Translations under genes and position numbers: made by a program
The notes under the pieces: model-generated
Databases searched by the model: none
The model's input: only the letters and a program-made list of their open reading frames with translations
What the model was told of the DNA's origin: nothing
Part shown: positions 25,939 through 34,773 of the stretch, piece by piece
Numbering within the stretch: the stretch's first letter is position 1
Layout: the number at the start of each line of letters is the position of its first letter
NCBI GenBank assembly: GCA_022819825.1
Contig: JAJEGM010000016.1
Location: forward strand, 1-64,000
Length of the DNA stretch: 64,000 nt
Origin: Acidimicrobiia bacterium
GTDB taxonomy: Bacteria; Actinomycetota; Acidimicrobiia; Acidimicrobiales; Bin134
Direction of reading: 5' to 3'

Positions 25939-28916
25939 ATCTGAATAGAGAATTCCGTCAGGAGCTTGTGCGCGGCTTGGGCTCTGCCACCTTGCTGGCC
26001 GGCCTGCTGCTGGGGATTCCGATACTTCTCATCGCCGGAGTGGGTTGGCCATTGCCCAGAGGATTGCCTTCGGGTTCAGACGCATTGGCCGCCATAAAGA
26101 CAGGTGCCATTCCCGCATCCCTGATCTTGAAGTCGATCTCAGTCGTCGTGTGGGTTCTGTGGCTTCAACTGCTGGCCGGACTAGGAGTCGAGGTCTGGGC
26201 TCACTTTCGTGGTCGAGTTGCCCCTCGAGTTGTTCTGGTGCCCTCGTTTATGCAGCGCTTATCCGCTCGCCTTATGGGAACAGCTCTGTTCGTTGCATTC
26301 TCAGTTCAAAATCCCGGAGCCGCCATAGCCGCCAACCAGGACCTCCTTGCCCCGACAACAATCGAGTTAGATGTTGACTCCCTCGATGCGCAAAGTGATG
26401 CCCCGATCGCTCACAGCAGTGACAACCCCTACAGCATTGAGCCCTTCGATGCGGAGCCATTTGTTCACACCGTGGAACGACGCGACAGCCTACAAATGGT
26501 GGCTGAACAGTACTTGGGCGATCCAGACAGATGGACTGAGGTGTTCGTGCTCAATCATGGACAGGCGCAAGCAGATGGTGGCTCGCTTACCGATCCAACC
26601 CGACTACAACCAGGATGGGAGCTTGTCCTGCCCACTGACGCCCGCCCTCCCGCTTCAGGTGAGTACAGCGCCTCAGATGACACGCAACTACTTAGCAAGC
26701 CTTTCGTTGAGTCCGACGATTTGCTGATCACGGTGCAGAGCGGAGACACGCTGTGGAACCTGGCGGACCAACATCTCGACGACCCCGACAGATGGGTTGA
26801 CATCTACGAGTCCAACCAGAACATCATCCAAGACCCCAACGTGATCTTGCCCGGATGGCAGCTTCAAATCCCAGGCCATGATCCTGAGCCAACCATCGTT
26901 GAACTTTCTGTCCAATCACCGCCCGAACCAGCTGACCACTCCACTGTGGCAACCCAACCACCACCCCAGCCAGCCGATCATTACTTACCGGTAGGCCAGC
27001 CATCAGCGGACCCGGCCGACCTCCCTGCTCGGGCCATTGCTTACACCACTGCCAGGGCGACCGTGACCACCAACGTCCCACCGAGCAGACCCGATGGACA
27101 ATCTGCTTCCAGCAAACAGGTGATATTCACACTCGCGGGTCTGGGAGTGTTCGCTAGCAGCCTTGGCTGGGTGTTGGCCCGGCTCCGCAGGACTCAGCGC
27201 CGCCGACTGCCGAACGGTCGAATGCCCCTTCCACCTTCTCAGAAGGCCGTCCAACTAGATCAGCAATTGCAAGCCGCATCCGATCCCAACCGCGCTCTCT
27301 TCTTGGATGCCGCCTTGCGGGTCATGTCTTCCCGGATTGCCGGCGATCCGCCGCCCGAGATCATCGGGGTAATCCTGGATGTGGACAGTGTTTCGATCCA
27401 CCTCAACTCTCCTTCCGCCGCGCCCCCCGGATTCCACACCAGCACGGACAGCAAGACTTGGACGCATTCGAAGGACGTAGTGCTGGAACCGCTTCTCGCT
27501 GAAGCCGACGGTGTACCGGCACCGCTCCCCACCCTGGCCACCTTTGGCAAGAGTGATGGCAAGGAATGTTTGTTGAACCTTGAACATCTAGTGGCGGTGA
27601 GCCTGGAAGGAGATTCAAGAGCGATCATCGATTTGTGCGCCGCTATAGCCACCCAACTGGCCAGTAGTCATTTGGCCGATGACCTCACGGTCATCTGTGT
27701 GGGCTTCGGTCAAGAGCTGGCAATGTTCGAGCGGGTCGAATACGTACCGGATGTGGCCTCAGCCATCGAGCGAATCAGGCATCAACAGCGGCAGAACCAA
27801 GCCTTGTTTGGAAATCATCCGCTTCCCTTCAACAGCAGATTCGGAAGCAGCGGTGACTATTGGCACCCCCTGGTGACCTTGGTTCCCCACCGCCAAGAAA
27901 CACTTGGCCTTCTCGAATTATGTGGTTCATCGGTATGCGTTGTTGCTCACGGACTCGAAGGAGCACCTTGGGTAGCCCAATTCGATGAGGATGGCCTGCT
28001 GTTGCAGCCAATCGGCCTTCGGCTAGAAGCTCACGGCCTGCCTGATTCTGACGTCACCGCCTTTGCCGAATTGGCCTCCTCGGCAAAGGACACCGAGGGC
28101 GTGGTGTTGACAGTAGCCAAGCCCAACAACAAACCCTCCTCTCCGAATCCAATGATTGTTGACATTGAAGTTCGGGTGATGGGATCGGTGGACGTTCTCG
28201 GCGCTGCGCAACCGTTTACCTCCCGCCGAGCGCTGGATCTGGTGACCTACCTGGCCTTCCACCCTGAGGGAGCTGACCGAGATCAGTTAAGGACCCAGAT
28301 TTGGCCACCAGACGATCCTCCTTCTGAGTCGACCCTGGCCAATACGGTGAGTCGGGCCCGAAAAGCGCTGGGCATCAATGATGACGGCGAGCCCTACTTG
28401 CCGAGAGTGAGCCCAGAGGGGATTTATCAGCTGCGAACAGAGGTGGGAACTGATGTTGGCAGGTTCGAAGCTCTCGTCTCCGCTGCCCGCACCGATAACG
28501 GGGAACGCGGCCGAGAACAGCTTCAAACCGCTCTCGAACTGGTTCGGGGGACCCCCTTCACCGGGGGCGTTGGCGACATGTACCGATGGGCCGACTTCGG
28601 TCTTCGGACCCGAATCGACTGCTTGGTGGACAACACGGCTCATGATCTGGCCAAAAGGTGCATTGATGTCGGCGATTTCCAAGGCGCTCGACAAGCGGTG
28701 ATGACCAGTCTCCAACTGGTGGGCGTTTGCGAGGAGTGCTACCGCTGGCGGTTGATGGCCGCAGCCGAGAACCCCACCGAGGTGCGCCAGATCATGACCG
28801 AACTGGTGGGCTTGCTCCGGCGGGAGAGCGACCAACCTGAGGCTGACGATCTGATCAGTGCCGATCTGTTGGAACTGTATGAGCAGCTCATGTCGGGCCG
28901 AATGGTGTTCAGCTAG
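25935..28916 (+). CDS. Membrane-bound LysM-BTAD protein ending the Tad operon
   Basis: The 993-residue protein combines parts rarely together. There are two N-terminal membrane segments (about 18-38 and 62-82) and two LysM domains (about 175-235, VHTVERRDSLQMVAEQYLGD; 262-315, ITVQSGDTLWNLADQHLDD). A Pro-rich linker and another membrane segment near 396-413 follow. A long C-terminal part ends in an OmpR-like winged helix (VDVLGAAQPFTSRRALDLVTYLAFHP) and a BTAD tetratricopeptide-like region. The LysM units could bind wall glycan outside and the BTAD part would lie inside. This suggests a wall-sensing or pilus-linked regulator, but no function is proven. Confidence 0.8.
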   Translation: MNLNREFRQELVRGLGSATLLAGLLLGIPILLIAGVGWPLPRGLPSGSDALAAIKTGAIPASLILKSISVVVWVLWLQLLAGLGVEVWAHFRGRVAPRVVLVPSFMQRLSARLMGTALFVAFSVQNPGAAIAANQDLLAPTTIELDVDSLDAQSDAPIAHSSDNPYSIEPFDAEPFVHTVERRDSLQMVAEQYLGDPDRWTEVFVLNHGQAQADGGSLTDPTRLQPGWELVLPTDARPPASGEYSASDDTQLLSKPFVESDDLLITVQSGDTLWNLADQHLDDPDRWVDIYESNQNIIQDPNVILPGWQLQIPGHDPEPTIVELSVQSPPEPADHSTVATQPPPQPADHYLPVGQPSADPADLPARAIAYTTARATVTTNVPPSRPDGQSASSKQVIFTLAGLGVFASSLGWVLARLRRTQRRRLPNGRMPLPPSQKAVQLDQQLQAASDPNRALFLDAALRVMSSRIAGDPPPEIIGVILDVDSVSIHLNSPSAAPPGFHTSTDSKTWTHSKDVVLEPLLAEADGVPAPLPTLATFGKSDGKECLLNLEHLVAVSLEGDSRAIIDLCAAIATQLASSHLADDLTVICVGFGQELAMFERVEYVPDVASAIERIRHQQRQNQALFGNHPLPFNSRFGSSGDYWHPLVTLVPHRQETLGLLELCGSSVCVVAHGLEGAPWVAQFDEDGLLLQPIGLRLEAHGLPDSDVTAFAELASSAKDTEGVVLTVAKPNNKPSSPNPMIVDIEVRVMGSVDVLGAAQPFTSRRALDLVTYLAFHPEGADRDQLRTQIWPPDDPPSESTLANTVSRARKALGINDDGEPYLPRVSPEGIYQLRTEVGTDVGRFEALVSAARTDNGERGREQLQTALELVRGTPFTGGVGDMYRWADFGLRTRIDCLVDNTAHDLAKRCIDVGDFQGARQAVMTSLQLVGVCEECYRWRLMAAAENPTEVRQIMTELVGLLRRESDQPEADDLISADLLELYEQLMSGRMVFS

Positions 28917-30286
28917 CCGACGGAGGTCTGCTCTTCCTTCTTCTTATGGCTGCGGCGGCGGATCCACCAGATCAGAGCGGCGATCACGGCGATGATGGGC
29001 AGGAAGGGCAGCAGCACGCCGACCACGATCAGGATCACGCTGAACACGGCCACCACTCCGCTGGCGCCGTCGGACACCGAGTCGCCGAAACCGGGCAGGG
29101 CGTCGTCGGTGTCAACCTGCACCCACACCACCGACTCGCCCCACACCTCGTCGAGCGCGGTGCCGTCGAAGTCGACGGGGGTGGCGGTCACCTCCAGCTC
29201 GATGGGCAGGCCCCGGGTGGCCACTCGGCCGGCCAGGCGGCCTTCTTCGATAGGGAGGGTTAGCACTGCGGCCATGAGCTCGTTGGCCTCAATGCGGTTG
29301 AAGCGGCCCTGGATGGTTTGGAAGTTGTCCAGGTTGAGGCGGAGGTTGCGGGTGCTCACCTCCACGTCGGTTAGTGCTGAGGTGCCGGTGTTCTCCACCT
29401 CCAGGCAGAGGTAGACCGCTGTCTCGGGTTCCACGGTTATGTTCTGGACGCCCAGGCAGGGATCGTCGGCATCTTCGGACACCCAGGCGGTGACCAGAAT
29501 CCCGGTGTCGGGCAGCACGGTGGGCGACTGGGTGATGGTGAGCGTGATGGTGGCCAGATCGACCTGGTCTTGCAGGGTGCGGAGCTGGCCCCGCAGCCGT
29601 TCCAGGGTGGTCTCGCGGTCGAGCAGCTCCCGCTCGAGCTCGGCCACATCTTCGAGATCAGTGGCTGCTTGGAGGAAGTTCCGCAGTCGCTCCACGCTGG
29701 CCTCGGCAGTGATGATGCGGCTCCTCAGATCGACGATGATCTCGGTCACGTCGTCGGAGCTGATCGACTGGTCCACCAGCCTGCCCACGCCGGCCAGCCG
29801 TTCGAGGGCGGTGGAGAAGTTGTCGGGCAGCACCTTGAAGGTGATGGCGGTACGGGGCAGAGGCTCGGTGCGGGTGGTTTGGGAGAACACGATGCCGCCC
29901 AAGCCCTGCACGATGGCCACCGCCTCCCGGCTGGCCGCGGTCACGTCGTCGGCCTGCACTGAGATCTCGGCGGTGTAGATGATGTCGCGGCCCAGATCGG
30001 CGGGGGTGAGGGCGGTGGGAACGGCGAGGCCGCCTTCTTCCTCAGCCGGTCCCATGTCATCTGCTGCCATTGCTGCTTCGGGTTCCGGGCGCGCCAGCCT
30101 CTCCCCCGAGTCGTCGGCCGCGGCCGCCGGGACATCGAAATCGGCAGGGGCGGAAGCTTCTTCCATGTCGTCGTCACCGTTGTTGCAGGCGCCCAAGAAC
30201 AGGAACAAGGCGCTGAACAACGCCAGAAGCATGAAGCTCAGGGTGTGGCGCTTCGGCCTAGTTGAAGTGCGGATCGCGTCGTGCAT
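28913..30286 (-). CDS. DUF4349 lipoprotein with coiled coil and C-terminal membrane segment
   Basis: The 457-residue protein has a signal peptide with lipobox LGAC (about Cys34) and an acidic linker. The DUF4349 domain (IIYTAEISVQADDVTAASREAVAIVQGLGGIV...) includes a coiled coil near residues 190-245 (SVERLRNFLQAATDLEDVAELERELL). A membrane segment and a basic tail (RRRSHKKKEEQ) end the protein. It would be exported and anchored at both ends. It converges with the LysM-BTAD gene, their TAG stops sharing the four bases CTAG. It diverges from the ECF sigma gene. Function unknown. Confidence 0.8.
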   Translation of the reverse strand: MHDAIRTSTRPKRHTLSFMLLALFSALFLFLGACNNGDDDMEEASAPADFDVPAAAADDSGERLARPEPEAAMAADDMGPAEEEGGLAVPTALTPADLGRDIIYTAEISVQADDVTAASREAVAIVQGLGGIVFSQTTRTEPLPRTAITFKVLPDNFSTALERLAGVGRLVDQSISSDDVTEIIVDLRSRIITAEASVERLRNFLQAATDLEDVAELERELLDRETTLERLRGQLRTLQDQVDLATITLTITQSPTVLPDTGILVTAWVSEDADDPCLGVQNITVEPETAVYLCLEVENTGTSALTDVEVSTRNLRLNLDNFQTIQGRFNRIEANELMAAVLTLPIEEGRLAGRVATRGLPIELEVTATPVDFDGTALDEVWGESVVWVQVDTDDALPGFGDSVSDGASGVVAVFSVILIVVGVLLPFLPIIAVIAALIWWIRRRSHKKKEEQTSVG

Positions 30287-30433
30287 GGGTTTTCTCCCTC
30301 TTCGAGCGTTGCCAACTGAGACGAAGGGCGGGGCGGATTAGTTCCCGGCGAGCCAGAGGCACAGTGCAACCTGCCGGGGGCGGCGGGTGGGTACCCTCGG
30401 GGAATCAGAGGCGCGGCGGATGACACGGAGCTG

Positions 30434-30979
30434 GTGGAGAAGGCCCAGAAAGGCGACCAAGACGCCCTCGATGCCCTGCTGCGCCAGCACTACAACAAGA
30501 TCTACGCCATTTGCCGGCGGCTGGCCGGCAACGAGGCCGACGCCCTCGATGCCACCCAGGAAGCGCTCATCACCCTGGTGCGGCGTATCGACCGCTTCGA
30601 CGGTCGGTCGAAGTTCACCACCTGGATGCACCGGGTGGTGACCAACGCCTGTTTGGACGAGCTGCGGCGGCGGGGCCGACGCCCGGTGCCGTCCCCCGTG
30701 GAAGAGCAGCCCTTGGCGGCGGCCGAGCGGCCGGTAGCCGACACAGTGGGCGATCGCCTGGACATCGAAGCCGCTTTGGCCCAGCTTCCCGAGGAATTCC
30801 GGGTGCCGGTGGTGCTGTGCGATCAGGTGGGCTTGAGCTATGAGGAGATCGCCGAAGAACTGAACATCGCCCCCGGGACAGTGAGGTCCCGCATCTCCCG
30901 GGGGCGCCGGCGCCTGGCGGAAGTGCTGCGCGGGAACCCAGACGGCCCCGGCCAACGTCACACTGGGGAGAGACCATGA
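30434..30979 (+). CDS. ECF RNA polymerase sigma factor
   Basis: The 181-residue protein contains sigma region 2 (DALDALLRQHYNKIYAICRRLAG, then ALDATQEALITLVRRIDRFDGRSKFTTWMHRVVTNACLDELR) and region 4 (LSYEEIAEELNIAPGTVRSRISRGRRRL). The frame is open further upstream without ATG, GTG or TTG, so GTG 30434 is the best start. The next gene overlaps by ATGA and looks like its membrane anti-sigma factor. The divergent DUF4349 gene may be a target. Confidence 0.88.
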   Translation: MEKAQKGDQDALDALLRQHYNKIYAICRRLAGNEADALDATQEALITLVRRIDRFDGRSKFTTWMHRVVTNACLDELRRRGRRPVPSPVEEQPLAAAERPVADTVGDRLDIEAALAQLPEEFRVPVVLCDQVGLSYEEIAEELNIAPGTVRSRISRGRRRLAEVLRGNPDGPGQRHTGERP

Positions 30980-31992
30980 GCGACGAACGCGGTCGGATGA
31001 CCCCAGAGCAACTGGACGAGCTGGCCTCCGCCTATCTGGACGGGGAGGCCACGGCAGAAGAGGCCGCCCTGGTGGAGAGCGATCCCCGGCTGCAAGAGAT
31101 GGTGGAAGAGCTTCGGGCGGTCAGAAATATGGTGGGTGCCCCCGTGGAGGTGCCTTCCGACGAGGTGCGAGACCAGATGATCGCTCGAGCACTGGATCAC
31201 CGGGCCCCGGTGGTGTCGATGAAGACGGCCCGGCGCCGGTTGCGGGCCATCCCCCCTCAGGCCAGGGTGATCCTGGCCGCGGCCGCGGTTGTGGCGGCCA
31301 TTGCCGCGGTGGGTGTGACCATCTTTGAGCGGCAAGGAGACGAATTCGCCGACGACGACATGGCATCCGCCCCCGTGGTGCAAGCCGCTGCGCCGGCGGA
31401 CGCCGAGCACATGCCGCTGCCCGCTGCTGCCGACGAACCCGAGAGCATGGAAGCTGCCGAAGAACCGGCTGCGAGTTTTGATTCTGACGACGCTGATGAT
31501 GTCTTCGCTACAGAAGCCCCTGCCGAGGAGATGATGGAAGACGAAATGGCCGTCGAACTCGTAGAAGCCCCCATGGACGACGGGGGCTACCCAGAAGAGG
31601 AACCACTGGAAGCCCCCGCCGAGGAGTCCGACGACGGGGAGGTGGCCATGGCCGATGAAGCGGCCGACGTTGCGCCGACATCAGGAGAGGAGCTCCTGGT
31701 ATTCGAGACTGCGTCTGATCTCGTCGACTACATGATGCTGTTGGCTGAAGACCTCGTCGACGCCCAAGGCACCAGCAGACTTGACGAAGCCACCGCAATC
31801 GACCTCATGGGCTGTCCGCTGTTCCCGGACGAGGGCATCGAATTGCTGAGTCGATTCGACGCCGTGGTCGATGAAGTGGAAGTGCAGGTGTCGGTGTACC
31901 TCGACGGCGATGATCTGCAATTGACGGAGACATCCCCGCCCCCCGATTGCGAACTGCTCAATTCCCACACCTTCCTCAATTGGCTCGAATAG
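30976..31992 (+). CDS. Putative membrane anti-sigma factor with acidic extracellular domain
   Basis: The 338-residue protein starts with a helical domain (TPEQLDELASAYLDGEATAEEAALVESDPRL) like anti-sigma N-terminal domains, but it has no zinc-finger Cys. One membrane segment (about residues 93-115) follows a basic region. Next comes a very acidic, Ala/Glu/Asp/Met-rich stretch to about residue 230 and a C-terminal globular part with two Cys (LMGCPLF; PDCELL). It is coupled to the ECF sigma gene by ATGA. Confidence 0.75.
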   Translation: MSDERGRMTPEQLDELASAYLDGEATAEEAALVESDPRLQEMVEELRAVRNMVGAPVEVPSDEVRDQMIARALDHRAPVVSMKTARRRLRAIPPQARVILAAAAVVAAIAAVGVTIFERQGDEFADDDMASAPVVQAAAPADAEHMPLPAAADEPESMEAAEEPAASFDSDDADDVFATEAPAEEMMEDEMAVELVEAPMDDGGYPEEEPLEAPAEESDDGEVAMADEAADVAPTSGEELLVFETASDLVDYMMLLAEDLVDAQGTSRLDEATAIDLMGCPLFPDEGIELLSRFDAVVDEVEVQVSVYLDGDDLQLTETSPPPDCELLNSHTFLNWLE

Positions 31993-32052
31993 CCCTTGCC
32001 CCCTCTCCCCCAACATCCGATCTGACACACCTCGGCGGTAGTCTGAAGTCCT

Positions 32053-32382
32053 ATGGCTGAAGCCTCTGAGCCGAAAGACGAAGCAACCACTGCTTCCATG
32101 CTGGGGCTGTCTGAGGACTGGCCCGAGCAGGCTGCCGATGCCGTGGTGAACGCGGTGGACAAGGTCCGCGATGTAACCACCGGGCCGGTTATCAACATCA
32201 GCCGCCTACTGGCCTACCTCATTTTCGGCGTGTTTCCCCTGGTTATCGTGTTGGTGCTGGGCATCATCGCGGCGGTACGCGGGTTAGAGATAGCCACCGG
32301 GCGGGCTTGGGCCGCTCACGGCATCCTCGGTTTGCTGTTCGTATCACTCGGTGCTCTTGCCTGGTCGAGGCGAGCCTCATGA
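32053..32382 (+). CDS. Small two-pass membrane protein
   Basis: The 109-residue protein has a polar N-terminal half and two hydrophobic segments (ISRLLAYLIFGVFPLVIVLVL and HGILGLLFVSLGALAW). Its stop overlaps the trxB ATG in an ATGA, so it is translated with trxB. This position, before trxB, is common for a small unnamed membrane protein in Acidimicrobiia-like genomes, but I cannot name a function. Confidence 0.7.
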   Translation: MAEASEPKDEATTASMLGLSEDWPEQAADAVVNAVDKVRDVTTGPVINISRLLAYLIFGVFPLVIVLVLGIIAAVRGLEIATGRAWAAHGILGLLFVSLGALAWSRRAS

Positions 32383-33356
32383 CCGCCACTGAGCAGGACA
32401 TCCGCAATGTGATCATCGTCGGCTCAGGCCCGGCGGGGCTCACGGCGGCCATCTACTCGGCTCGGGCAAACCTCGCTCCCCTGGTGATCGAAGGCGAGCC
32501 CTCGTCCACCAGCGACCAACCCGGCGGCCAGTTGATGCTCACCACCGACGTGGAGAACTACCCCGGCTTTCCCGACGGGGTGATGGGCCCGGAGCTGATG
32601 ATCAAGTTCCGAGAGCAGGCTCAGCGATTCGGCGCGGAGATGCTCACCGACAAGGTCACGAAGGTGGATCTGTCGGGGCCGCCCCACGGCGTGTGGGTGG
32701 GCGATCCAGCTGCGCCCGAGCCCACCTACCGGGCGTGGGCGGTGATCGTGTCCACCGGCGCCCAGTCGCTCATGCTGGGCTTGGAAGCCGAAGAACGGCT
32801 CATCGGCCATGGTCTTTCCACTTGTGCCACCTGCGACGGGTTCTTCTTCCGAGACCAGCACATCGCCGTGGTGGGCGGAGGTGACTCCGCCATGGAGGAG
32901 GCCACCTTTTTGACTCGATTTGCCTCAAAAGTCACGGTAATACACCGAAGAGACGAACTGCGGGCCTCCAAGATCATGCAGGATCGGGCGTTCGCCAACG
33001 ATCGCATCGAGTTCCTGTGGAACAATGTGGTAACTGACATTCTCGGCGAAGACAAGCTCGCCGGCATCGAGGTGCAGAACACCGTCACCGGCGAAGCCTC
33101 AGTGCTGGATGTGACCGGACTGTTCATCGCCATCGGCCACCGGCCCAACACCGACCTGTTCGAAGGGCAGCTGAAGCGCAAGGAGAACGGGTATCTGGTG
33201 ACCGAACCCGACTCCAGCCGCACCGAGATCGAGGGCGTTTTCGCCTGCGGCGACGTGCAAGACGACTTCTACCGCCAGGCAGTAACCGCCGCCGGCTCGG
33301 GCTGCATGGCCGCTATCGACGCTGAGCGGTGGCTGGAGTCCGCCGGACACGGCTAA
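32379..33356 (+). CDS. trxB: Thioredoxin-disulfide reductase
   Basis: The 325-residue flavoenzyme reduces thioredoxin with NADPH. The FAD motif GSGPAGLTAAIYSARA starts at residue 15, the redox pair is Cys149/Cys152 (CATC), the NADPH motif is GGGDSAMEEA and the FAD-binding end is GVFACGDVQD. ATG 32379 is preferred to an upstream in-frame ATG at 32307, which would overlap the preceding gene by 76 bases. trxA follows after 62 bases. Confidence 0.95.
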   Translation: MTATEQDIRNVIIVGSGPAGLTAAIYSARANLAPLVIEGEPSSTSDQPGGQLMLTTDVENYPGFPDGVMGPELMIKFREQAQRFGAEMLTDKVTKVDLSGPPHGVWVGDPAAPEPTYRAWAVIVSTGAQSLMLGLEAEERLIGHGLSTCATCDGFFFRDQHIAVVGGGDSAMEEATFLTRFASKVTVIHRRDELRASKIMQDRAFANDRIEFLWNNVVTDILGEDKLAGIEVQNTVTGEASVLDVTGLFIAIGHRPNTDLFEGQLKRKENGYLVTEPDSSRTEIEGVFACGDVQDDFYRQAVTAAGSGCMAAIDAERWLESAGHG

Positions 33357-33418
33357 CCCCGAAATCCGCTGATAGGCTGACCATTCCTCGAACGCTGCAA
33401 CCGAAGGGATCCCCGAAG

Positions 33419-33748
33419 ATGGCCGAGAGCATCACCACGCTCACCAATGAGACCTTTGATGAGGTCATCGGCAGCGCGGAGCTGCCGGTTGTTGTCGATT
33501 TCTGGGCCGAGTGGTGCGGCCCGTGCAAGATGATCGCCCCGATCCTCGATGAGATCGCGGTTGAGAAGGCCGGCGTGATCAACGTGGCCAAGCTCAACGT
33601 GGACGACGCCCAAGACGTGGCGCTTCGGTACCAGGTGATGAGCATTCCCACGCTGATCGTGTTCAAAGACGGAGAGCCGGCCAAGCGGATCGTGGGCGCC
33701 AAGGGCAAGCAGCAGCTGCTTCAGGAGATCGGCGAAGTCGCCTTCTAG
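33419..33748 (+). CDS. trxA: Thioredoxin
   Basis: The 109-residue protein has the active site WCGPC (Cys33/Cys36), the buried Asp in VVVDFWAEW and the cis-Pro loop MSIPTLIVF. It is the general disulfide reductant of the cytoplasm, recharged by the adjacent trxB product. The ATG at 33419 gives the normal length. Confidence 0.95.
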   Translation: MAESITTLTNETFDEVIGSAELPVVVDFWAEWCGPCKMIAPILDEIAVEKAGVINVAKLNVDDAQDVALRYQVMSIPTLIVFKDGEPAKRIVGAKGKQQLLQEIGEVAF

Positions 33749-33792
33749 TTTTCGCTCATAAGCTGCGGGGGGTTGTAGCAGGAGCACCAGTT

Positions 33793-34773
33793 TTGGCCGA
33801 TACCCAACTCCCCACCTTGAAACGAGGAGACGAGAGCGAAGACGTCGTTCTTTTGCAGCAGCAGCTGGCAACGGCCGGGTTCGCCCTCGCGCTGGCAGCA
33901 AACGGGAGTTTTGACGCCTCCACCGCGGCAGCCGTTGCCGATTTCCAAGCCAGTCGGGGGCTGACTGTGGACGGGATCTGCGGTCCGCATACCTGGAACG
34001 CATTGCAAGAGGCCAACTGGTCGCTGGGCGATCGAAACCTGTACTTGAGCCAGCCGATGCTGCGGGGGGACGATGTGGCCGAGTTGCAGCTGCGCCTGGG
34101 CTCGTTGGGCTTTGACGCTGGACGGGTAGACGGCATTTTCGGCCCCAATACTGCTGGCGCGGTCACAGAATTCCAGGTGAACAGCGGTCTAATCGTCGAT
34201 GCGGTGTGCGGGGAGGAGACAACCGGCTCGCTCCAGCGCATGTCGGCCAGAGTGACGCCGGCCACGGTGGCCGCGGTTCGAGAGCGGGCCAAGCTCCAGG
34301 GGGCACCTCGACGGCTAACCGAACAGCACATCATGATCGCATCCACGAGCACCATGGCCGCGGTGGCGGGAGAGTTGGCCACCGGTTTGCGTCGATCAGG
34401 GGCTACCGTGAGCGAAGTCTGCGACTGGCCGGAGGCCGAGCGAGCCGACGAGGCCAATCGCTTGACCGTGGATGTGTACCTGGGATTGCTCCCCTCAGAA
34501 GAGGCGGAGTGCCGAGTGGCCTACTTTGCCACCGAGGGATTTGTCTCCCCTGGCGGCCACCGATTGGCCAGTATCCTGGGACAACGGCTCCCTGCCGCCT
34601 TGGGCATTGACGGGGCTGATGTGAGGGGCATGCGGTTGCCTGTGCTGCGTCACACCCGTATGACCGCGGTTCAGTGCCGTGTCGGCCCCACTGGCCTCGT
34701 GCAAGCCCGTCTCTCTCCCCTAGCGCGCTCCATAGAAGGCAGCCTCGCCCGCTGGGCCACCCAACCCGCTTGA
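33793..34773 (+). CDS. CwlM-like peptidoglycan-binding protein with degenerate amidase domain
   Basis: The 326-residue protein has two PG_binding_1 domains (about residues 8-70, and 85-147 with GDDVAELQLRLGSLGFDAGRVDGIFGPNT). A C-terminal Amidase_3-like domain runs from about residue 175. The zinc ligands of N-acetylmuramoyl-L-alanine amidases are missing: the first strand reads HIMIASTS where a DPGHGG-type motif is expected. The gene sits between trxA and parB, exactly where mycobacteria have cwlM, whose product regulates MurA rather than cutting wall. A similar regulatory role is inferred. Start is TTG 33793; no signal peptide. Confidence 0.75.
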   Translation: MADTQLPTLKRGDESEDVVLLQQQLATAGFALALAANGSFDASTAAAVADFQASRGLTVDGICGPHTWNALQEANWSLGDRNLYLSQPMLRGDDVAELQLRLGSLGFDAGRVDGIFGPNTAGAVTEFQVNSGLIVDAVCGEETTGSLQRMSARVTPATVAAVRERAKLQGAPRRLTEQHIMIASTSTMAAVAGELATGLRRSGATVSEVCDWPEAERADEANRLTVDVYLGLLPSEEAECRVAYFATEGFVSPGGHRLASILGQRLPAALGIDGADVRGMRLPVLRHTRMTAVQCRVGPTGLVQARLSPLARSIEGSLARWATQPA

